From: an uncultured Eubacteriales bacterium
GTDB lineage: Bacteria > Bacillota > Clostridia > Oscillospirales > Acutalibacteraceae
Length of the DNA: 5,353 nucleotides
NCBI GenBank assembly: GCA_900321665.1
Contig: ONWY01000105.1
Location: 1 to 5,353, forward strand
Direction of reading: 5' to 3'
The notes under the pieces are model-generated. The model did no database searches and was not told the DNA's origin. It worked only from the letters and a program-made list of their open reading frames with translations. The position numbers and the translations under genes were made by a program. This document shows positions 1 through 3,273 of this stretch, piece by piece (position 1 is the first letter of the stretch; every line of letters starts with the position of its first letter).

Positions 1-181
1 AAAAATGGGGTCCCCGAAAAGTATTGCAAAGCAAACTTTTTTGGGGGGAGGAGAAACAAATGAAGCAAACTTAAAAGGTTTGCTCGCAAACCTTTTTCTC
101 TTGCGAAATTTGTTTGGACGAGCGGGTGCCTCGCCCCCATTCTTCTTTTTTCTCTCTTTTCTGCGAAAGCTGCACGCTCTT
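1..181. repeat. Non-coding spacer with nested inverted repeats, downstream of the VanX-like gene
   Basis: No convincing gene lies here. The stretch is built of palindromes. GGGG-T-CCCC is at 7-15. An imperfect stem pairs TCCCCGAAAAGT (11-22) with the ACTTTTTTGGGG region (35-46). AAACAAAT (54-61) pairs with ATTTGTTT (108-115), enclosing a perfect 10-bp hairpin at 73-96. The G-run at 43-48 could pair with the C-run at 134-138 as an outer closing stem. A pyrimidine-rich tract runs from 139 to 163. The palindromes could be a mobile or dispersed palindromic element, or a transcription stop for the minus-strand gene that ends at 182. The sequence alone does not decide between these. Confidence 0.55.
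73..96 (-). terminator. Possible terminator hairpin of the VanX-like gene
   Basis: AAAAGGTTTG (73-82) pairs perfectly with CAAACCTTTT (87-96) around the loop CTCG. Read on the minus strand, the stem ends in a T-run and lies about 90-110 nt beyond the stop codon at 182-184. Its symmetric A/T ends would also let it work on the plus strand. The stem is only moderately GC-rich and the T-run is part of the stem, so it may instead be a component of the larger palindromic element around it. Confidence 0.4.
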
Positions 182-964
182 TTATTTCAGCGCCTCGCTG
201 TTAATCGGGAAGGTGAAGTAGGTCTCGGGATAGGGCTCTTTTTCAAGCGTAAAGTGCCACCACTCTTCGGGCAGAGGCTTGAAGCCATGCGCGAGCATCG
301 TTTCTCTTAACAGCATTCGATTAGCATATTGTTGCTCGGTCAGCCCCTCTTTATAATCGGGGTGGCTCAGCTCGCCGAAGTAATCGAAGGTGCCGCCCAT
401 GTCCAGCTCCTTTTCGGTCTTCATATCAAAAAGGGTTAAGTCGACCGTGCTGCCTCTGCTATGGCCGGAGTGCTCCGCAATATAGCCCTGCGGGAACAAA
501 ACATCCTTTTCGAGCTCGGGGTAGAAGTATTCCTTCATCTTGGTATCCTCGGCATCGAGCGCCCAATTTTTGAAATTGGTCACCGCCATCTGCGGGCGGT
601 AAGCATCGTAAATTTTCAAGCGGTAGCCCTTGGCGACCAGCTCATCGCTCGCCTGCTTGAGCGCGGCAGCGGCTTCCTTGGTCAAGAAGGCGAGCGGCTC
701 CTCGTAGCCGTCAATCCGCTTGCCGACAAAATTGTAGGTGGAGTAGTAGCGAATTTCCAAAATTACATCCGGCACCGCCTCGCTAATCAGCACAAAGTCG
801 GAGGCATCATTCGAGAGCTTCACTCCATCCTCTGCCACCATTTCGGTTACCTCCTGCTTGGCGGTTGTCTGCTCTGCCTGCTCGGCGGGCTTTGAACCGC
901 AGCTGCACAAGACCAGCGCGCTTAGAACCACTGCCAAGAGAAGGCAGATTGTTTTTTTCATCAT
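182..964 (-). CDS. VanX-type D-alanyl-D-alanine dipeptidase lipoprotein (peptidase family M15D)
   Basis: This 260-aa protein is predicted to be a zinc metallopeptidase that hydrolyses the dipeptide D-Ala-D-Ala outside the membrane. Residues 1-22 form a lipoprotein signal (MMKK, hydrophobic stretch, lipobox L19-C20-S21-C22), and a Q/E/T-rich linker runs to about residue 50. The rest aligns along its length with VanX: DGY at 85-87, DAYRP with the conserved Arg at 123, SGHSRG followed by STVD giving zinc ligands H168 and D175, and EWWH giving the catalytic base E234 and third zinc ligand H237, then EPYP and YFTFP near the end. Every expected catalytic residue is present and the length equals VanX plus the signal and linker. 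AGAGG lies 9 nt upstream of the chosen ATG; the next codon is also ATG, so the start could be one residue later. Chromosomal enzymes of this type occur outside vancomycin-resistance clusters, and no ligase or dehydrogenase gene is visible, so a role in cell-wall peptide turnover is the likelier inference. Confidence 0.93.
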   Translation of the reverse strand: MMKKTICLLLAVVLSALVLCSCGSKPAEQAEQTTAKQEVTEMVAEDGVKLSNDASDFVLISEAVPDVILEIRYYSTYNFVGKRIDGYEEPLAFLTKEAAAALKQASDELVAKGYRLKIYDAYRPQMAVTNFKNWALDAEDTKMKEYFYPELEKDVLFPQGYIAEHSGHSRGSTVDLTLFDMKTEKELDMGGTFDYFGELSHPDYKEGLTEQQYANRMLLRETMLAHGFKPLPEEWWHFTLEKEPYPETYFTFPINSEALK

Positions 965-972
965 ATTGATTT

Positions 973-979
973 ACCTCTT
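973..979 (-). promoter_or_regulatory. Ribosome binding site of the VanX-like gene
   Basis: The minus strand reads AAAAGAGGTAAATCAAT before ATG. The AGAGG core, with about 9 nt of spacing, supports the start at 964. Confidence 0.6.
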
Positions 980-1020
980 TTCGCAAGCCGACATATGCCG
1001 ACTCTTATTTTAATGGTTTT

Positions 1021-1049
1021 ATTATACTATCTATGCGCGAATGAATCAA
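1021..1049 (-). promoter_or_regulatory. Promoter of the VanX-like gene
   Basis: Read on the minus strand there is TTGATT (1049-1044), a 17-bp spacer and a perfect TATAAT (1026-1021), about 57 bp before the start codon at 964. Spacing and -10 are ideal for the housekeeping sigma factor; the -35 matches at four of six positions. The expected 5' leader is about 50 nt. Confidence 0.65.
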
Positions 1050-1095
1050 TCCTATTTGACATAAGCGCAAAAATATCAAATTTTTTTCGATTTTG

Positions 1096-1126
1096 TTGGA
1101 CTTTTCCTGCCTATATATAGTATAAT
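1096..1126 (+). promoter_or_regulatory. Promoter of the 1187-1840 lipoprotein gene
   Basis: TTGGAC (1096-1101) and a perfect TATAAT (1121-1126) are separated by 19 bp, which is long but tolerated. An AT-rich tract with a T-run (1081-1087) lies just upstream, as in UP elements. The inverted repeat ATGAT-AC-ATCAT (1127-1138) sits directly after the -10 box, over the likely transcription start, and could be an operator half-site pair. Confidence 0.6.
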
Positions 1127-1140
1127 ATGATACATCATTT

Positions 1141-1158
1141 TCAGTGCGCAAGCGCTGA
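1141..1158 (+). promoter_or_regulatory. 5' UTR stem-loop before the lipoprotein start
   Basis: TCAGTGC (1141-1147) pairs with GCGCTGA (1152-1158), with one G-U pair and a GCAA tetraloop of the stable GNRA class. It lies near the 5' end of the predicted transcript, 14 nt before the ribosome binding site (AAAGGAG, 1173-1179). It may protect the 5' end of the mRNA; it leaves the Shine-Dalgarno sequence free, so translational blocking is not suggested. Confidence 0.45.
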
Positions 1159-1186
1159 TGACAGCATAAAGAAAAGGAGAATCACT

Positions 1187-1840
1187 ATGAAAAAAACAAT
1201 TTCTATCATCCTCTCGCTCGCATTGATGCTCTCGGTCTTTGCCGCTTGCTCAAAATCTAATTCCAATCAAGCAAGCACTGCACCGGCAGACTCGGCTCAA
1301 ACTGATGAGATTGTCAACGGTTTTAAAACCATTGGCGACGCCATGAGCTATGATAAAGCAACTCTTGAGCAATCCGGTTCGGTAAATAACAAATATGTAT
1401 ATGCCTTCAGTATTGACGGTGCCTATTACCGCGTCATCGCCACTATGCCGCAAGAGGTAATGGATAAGGTTTATGCGCTTGACGCTTCAAAGGAGGACTA
1501 TGAAGAAAAATACAACGCGCTGGTAGAACCTTTAAACATCGATAAGTGGGAAAACCTCAGCAACGGCATGATGACCCAAGAGCAGCTTGATAAGCTTGCG
1601 GGCAAAACCATCGGTGATTTGCTAAATGACGGTTGGACCTACAACGGCTATGAGATAGAAGGCATGACCTTTAATATGAACCACGATGTTTATCAATATA
1701 CCGTTAAGGTAGAGGGTAAAATTGATGATATCGAGAAATTCCAAGAAAATGAAGAAGAAAATATGAAGCCGCTTGTCATTCAATCGGTTACCTACACAGG
1801 GCTTGGCGATGTGACTGCACTTACCGAAGCCGAAGCATAA
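1187..1840 (+). CDS. Putative lipoprotein with an internal repeat, function unknown
   Basis: I do not recognise this 217-aa protein. Residues 1-21 are a lipoprotein signal: MKK, a hydrophobic core, then F18-A19-A20-C21 as lipobox. An S/N/T/A-rich linker follows to about residue 40, so the mature protein is probably tethered to the outer membrane face. KTIGD occurs twice, at 47-51 and 140-144. Each copy is followed by a Y-rich strand pair (YVYAFSIDGAYYRV from 70; YQYTVKVEGKID from 169), which suggests two copies of one small alpha/beta domain. No enzyme motif is visible. An in-frame ATG exists at 1127 but lies inside the promoter region and has no ribosome binding site. The ATG at 1187 follows AAAGGAG by 7 nt and gives a proper signal peptide, so I chose it. 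The gene diverges from the VanX-like gene and ends just before strong hairpins. It could be a substrate-binding or envelope-stress lipoprotein, but nothing confirms this. Confidence 0.85.
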   Translation: MKKTISIILSLALMLSVFAACSKSNSNQASTAPADSAQTDEIVNGFKTIGDAMSYDKATLEQSGSVNNKYVYAFSIDGAYYRVIATMPQEVMDKVYALDASKEDYEEKYNALVEPLNIDKWENLSNGMMTQEQLDKLAGKTIGDLLNDGWTYNGYEIEGMTFNMNHDVYQYTVKVEGKIDDIEKFQENEEENMKPLVIQSVTYTGLGDVTALTEAEA

Positions 1841-1841
1841 T

Positions 1842-1873
1842 ATGAACCCCCGCAGACCCCTGCGGGGGTTCAT
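1842..1873 (+). terminator. Strong hairpin just after the lipoprotein gene, likely terminator
   Basis: ATGAACCCCCGCAG (1842-1855) pairs without mismatch with its complement at 1860-1873 around an ACCC loop, beginning one base after the stop codon. The GC-rich 14-bp stem is terminator-like, but it is followed by TCTAATT rather than a clean T-run, so termination may be partial or the hairpin may mainly protect the 3' end. Confidence 0.55.
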
Positions 1874-1911
1874 TCTAATTGAGCCACCCGCAAGGGTGGC
1901 TCAATTAGAAT
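1872..1911. repeat. Perfect 18-bp stem-loop with GCAA loop
   Basis: The arm ATTCTAATTGAGCCACCC (1872-1889) is followed by GCAA and then its exact reverse complement (1894-1911). It shares its first two bases with the end of the previous hairpin, so only one of the two can extend fully. There is no mismatch over 18 pairs. It could act as a second terminator in either direction or as the first member of the hairpin cluster that follows. Confidence 0.7.
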
Positions 1912-1920
1912 TTAAGATAT

Positions 1921-2006
1921 TTGTGCTTCGCACAAGTTATATTGACACGATGTGTCAGTTATATTGCGTTAAAACGCAGTTATATTCGACTATTCAAGTC
2001 GAGTTG
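1921..2006. repeat. Hairpin array 1: four variable stem-loops with constant AGTTATATT spacer
   Basis: Four short stem-loops start at 1921, 1943, 1965 and 1986, giving periods of 22, 22 and 21 bp. They are TTGTGC-TTC-GCACAA (1921-1935), TGACAC-GAT-GTGTCA (1943-1957), TGCGT-TAAA-ACGCA (1965-1978) and TCGACT-ATTCA-AGTCGA (1986-2002). The stems share no sequence, yet each is perfectly paired, opens with T and closes with A. The nonamer AGTTATATT recurs exactly at 1935-1943, 1957-1965 and 1978-1986, overlapping the outer T and A; a partial copy, AGTTG, follows the last unit at 2002-2006. No cas genes, no coding frame and no CRISPR-type invariant long repeat are present. Confidence 0.8.
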
Positions 2007-2043
2007 AGGGCGACACATTCGTACCCGTTCCGCTTCGATCGAA

Positions 2044-2067
2044 TTTATCTGCCCTCAGGCAGATAAA
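2044..2067. repeat. Perfect 10-bp stem-loop
   Basis: TTTATCTGCC (2044-2053) pairs with GGCAGATAAA (2058-2067) around a CTCA loop. It lies between the short-hairpin array and the period-7 repeat and is one more member of the palindrome cluster. No adjacent gene end suggests a terminator role. Confidence 0.65.
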
Positions 2068-2068
2068 T

Positions 2069-2103
2069 AGTGTTTAGCTATTAGTGTATAGTGTATAGTT
2101 GAG
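2069..2103. repeat. Period-7 tandem repeat, consensus AGTGTAT
   Basis: Five heptads follow one another from 2069. Two adjacent ones are identical (AGTGTAT at 2083-2089 and 2090-2096), and the others are AGTGTTT, AGCTATT and AGTTGAG. Such short tracts arise by slippage and may vary between strains. Confidence 0.55.
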
Positions 2104-2119
2104 GGAGGGACACCCTCTC
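2103..2119. repeat. G-rich stem-loop with ACA loop
   Basis: GGGAGGG (2103-2109) pairs with CCCTCTC (2113-2119) around the 3-nt loop ACA, with one G-T pair. It stands directly before the second copy of the CCCGTTCCGCTTCG repeat. Confidence 0.5.
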
Positions 2120-2136
2120 CCGTTCCGCTTCGCTCT

Positions 2137-2264
2137 ATTAGATGAATGTAAATATGATGTTCAATTTAACCTCTTCTTGGCGCCCCTTGATGAGGGAAGC
2201 TGTCGCCAAAGGCGACTGAGGAGTAGACAGATTAGATGAGAGTAAATATGATGTTCAATTTACC
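2137..2264. repeat. 34-bp direct repeat flanking a palindromic insert
   Basis: The copies at 2137-2170 and 2231-2264 begin ATTAGATGA and end TTCAATTTA plus two bases. By eye they differ at three positions and their starts are 94 bp apart. Between them, 2171-2230 holds CCCCTTGATGAGGG-like sequence and the perfect hairpin GTCGCC-AAA-GGCGAC (2202-2216), with CCTC (2170-2173) opposite GAGG (2218-2221) as a possible outer stem. The insert resembles, from memory, short palindromic elements dispersed in clostridial genomes. The flanking repeats could be a local duplication or the footprint of an insertion, though 34 bp is long for a target-site duplication. Confidence 0.6.
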
Positions 2265-2311
2265 CTTTGAATTTATGAACAATCTGTAAATCATTTATAT
2301 AACTCGTGTTA

Positions 2312-2327
2312 AGATTTATATAAATCT
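2312..2327. promoter_or_regulatory. Perfect 16-bp palindrome next to the -35 box, candidate operator
   Basis: AGATTTATATAAATCT is its own reverse complement and ends one base before the -35 box at 2329. Its core ATTTATATAA (2314-2323) occurs again at 2293-2302, exactly 21 bp or two helical turns upstream, so two dimers could bind the same DNA face. RHH proteins commonly bind such paired short sites and repress their own genes; binding by the protein encoded downstream is inference. Confidence 0.5.
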
Positions 2328-2328
2328 A

Positions 2329-2356
2329 TTGACAAAAATTTGAGATGCGTTATAAT
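2329..2356 (+). promoter_or_regulatory. Consensus promoter of the RHH regulator gene
   Basis: TTGACA (2329-2334) and TATAAT (2351-2356) both match consensus perfectly, with a 16-bp spacer. The inverted repeat GAGAT (2342-2346) / ATCTC (2358-2362) brackets the -10 box. Such a strong promoter would be expected to need repression. The ribosome binding site AAGGAGG (2372-2378) stands 7 nt before the ATG. Confidence 0.85.
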
Positions 2357-2385
2357 AATCTCGAACAACATAAGGAGGCGATACA

Positions 2386-3036
2386 ATGGCAAAGCGACTA
2401 TACTCTTTAATGCTCAATGATGAGGTCGTGCGCGCGGTGGATGAGGAAGCACACCGGCGCGGCACAAACCGCTCGGCATTAATTGATGATGTGCTGGCGG
2501 AATATTTCGGTGTTTCCACTTTTCAAAGGCGAATGAACGATATTTTTAGCGAAATTGATTCATTTTTTGCTTCCTCGGAGAATTTGGTGCCCTTTTTTAT
2601 GCCCCACTCCGATACCTTTTATTTAAAATCGGCACTCTCCTACAAATACCGACCGACTTTGAAATACGAGCTGGTGCTCGACCACAGCACAAGTAACAAG
2701 CTCGGCGATATGACGCTTCATTTCCGAACACAATCCGAAGCGCTTTTGGAGGAGCTTGCGCGCTTTTTCAAGCTATGGGTCGGCATCGAGCGCAGTTACT
2801 TTGAGGAAAACAGCTTGCAGGTGCCGGCATATTCCCTTTACCAAAATCGCTTTATGCGAAGCATTGCCCTGCCCCAAAAGCGAGATTACAATGCGCAGCA
2901 AATCGCGGCGGCAGTCAGCCGATATGTTGACTTTTTTGACGCTTCGCTCAAAGCATATATCGGCGGTGCAAAAGATAGGGAAGCAATCGCGCGCGATTAT
3001 GCGGAATATGTGCAGGAAGCGGGAATAATATTGTAA
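2386..3036 (+). CDS. Ribbon-helix-helix (CopG/Arc-type) protein with unknown C-terminal region
   Basis: This 216-aa protein starts with an RHH DNA-binding fold: a beta strand at about residues 3-9 (KRLYSLM), helix A at about 10-25 (LNDEVVRAVDEEAHRR) and helix B at about 27-42 (TNRSALIDDVLAEYFG). The G26-T-N-R-S turn is typical of the family. RHH proteins bind as dimers with the strands paired in the major groove. Residues 45-216 match nothing I recognise. They hold two likely strands (LKYELVLDH at 92-100, MTLHFRTQ at 109-116) and several amphipathic helices rich in aromatic residues, with no membrane segment or signal peptide. Typical CopG-like repressors are 45-100 aa, so this is long and may sense a ligand or a protein partner. 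The strong ribosome binding site fixes the start. No toxin gene follows, so an antitoxin role is not supported. Transcription may run on into clpB 237 bp downstream, as no clear terminator separates them. Confidence 0.85.
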   Translation: MAKRLYSLMLNDEVVRAVDEEAHRRGTNRSALIDDVLAEYFGVSTFQRRMNDIFSEIDSFFASSENLVPFFMPHSDTFYLKSALSYKYRPTLKYELVLDHSTSNKLGDMTLHFRTQSEALLEELARFFKLWVGIERSYFEENSLQVPAYSLYQNRFMRSIALPQKRDYNAQQIAAAVSRYVDFFDASLKAYIGGAKDREAIARDYAEYVQEAGIIL

Positions 3037-3045
3037 ATACTAATT

Positions 3046-3236
3046 TGTCGGGGAAAGCCCGGCAATGAATTGACGGCTTTGCCGTCATGATTTGGCTATG
3101 CCATGATTTTTCGCTTCGCTCCATGAATTGAATTGTAAAATGCCCAAGGGGGCAATTCATGTGTCATAGACACAATTCACGACCGAAGGTCATATCATGC
3201 AATTCTATTGCAATTCATTGCGAGCACAGGTCGCTA
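3046..3236. repeat. Hairpin array 2: eight or nine stem-loops with ATGAATT/AATTCAT spacers
   Basis: The stem-loops are TGTCGGG-GAAAG-CCCGGCA (3046-3064, one G-T pair), TGACGGC-TTT-GCCGTCA (3071-3087), TGGC-TAT-GCCA (3093-3103), TGCCC-AAGG-GGGCA (3141-3154), TGTGTC-ATA-GACACA (3160-3174), GACC-GAA-GGTC (3181-3191), TGCAAT-TCT-ATTGCA (3198-3212) and GCGA with TCGC around a 7-nt loop (3220-3234). A degenerate unit, TTCGCTTCGCTCC, lies at 3110-3122. Stems differ in sequence but stay paired, mostly with outer T-A pairs and 3-nt loops. The spacers read ATGAATT, TGATTT or similar in the first half and ATTCA(T) in the second half, so the spacer appears inverted about halfway, near 3123-3135. The array fills most of the gap between the regulator gene and clpB. 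Confidence 0.8.
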
Positions 3237-3258
3237 AATTCTAACTATTCAAAAATCA

Positions 3259-3266
3259 AAAGGTGG
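3259..3266 (+). promoter_or_regulatory. Ribosome binding site of clpB
   Basis: AAAGGTGG lies 7 nt before the ATG at 3274. It is a one-base variant of AAAGGAGG with good spacing and fixes the clpB start, which also agrees with the family's N-terminus. Confidence 0.7.
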
Positions 3267-3273
3267 TGTTGGT

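Larger units (their letters stand above)
2024..2135. repeat. Short direct repeat CCCGTTCCGCTTCG in two copies
   Basis: The 14-mer occurs at 2024-2037 and 2119-2132, followed by ATC and CTC respectively. Its 3' part, CGCTTCGCTC (2126-2135), appears again at 3112-3121 inside the second hairpin array, which ties the two non-coding regions together. Confidence 0.6.

Noticed and set aside
461..895. Open frame of 144 codons on the plus strand
   Set aside because: It is the shadow of the VanX-like gene, which is supported by catalytic motifs, a signal peptide and a ribosome binding site.
182..964. Vancomycin-resistance cluster
   Set aside because: Only a VanX-like enzyme is visible, with a lipoprotein signal and no vanH, ligase or two-component regulator in the window.
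1056..1061. Perfect TTGACA in the divergent spacer
   Set aside because: No acceptable -10 sequence is found at 16-18 bp; the promoters called on each strand fit better.
1127..1186. Upstream in-frame start that would lengthen the lipoprotein by 20 residues
   Set aside because: The ATG abuts the -10 box, lacks a ribosome binding site, and would bury the lipoprotein signal behind a charged leader.
1921..2006. CRISPR array
   Set aside because: The constant parts are only 9 bp, the inserts are self-complementary and there are no cas genes; spacers in CRISPR arrays are about 30 bp and not palindromic.
1842..2066. Small plus-strand frame starting in the hairpin after the lipoprotein gene
   Set aside because: Its start codon is inside the stem, it has no ribosome binding site and it is made of hairpin repeats; frames of this kind are chance products of repeats.
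2386..3036. Antitoxin of a toxin-antitoxin pair
   Set aside because: The RHH start would fit, but no small toxin gene follows or precedes it, and the protein is about twice the usual antitoxin length.
3218..3247. Possible clpB promoter TTGCGA, 18 bp, TAACTA
   Set aside because: Both hexamers match consensus poorly and the -35 lies within a hairpin unit; not enough to call.
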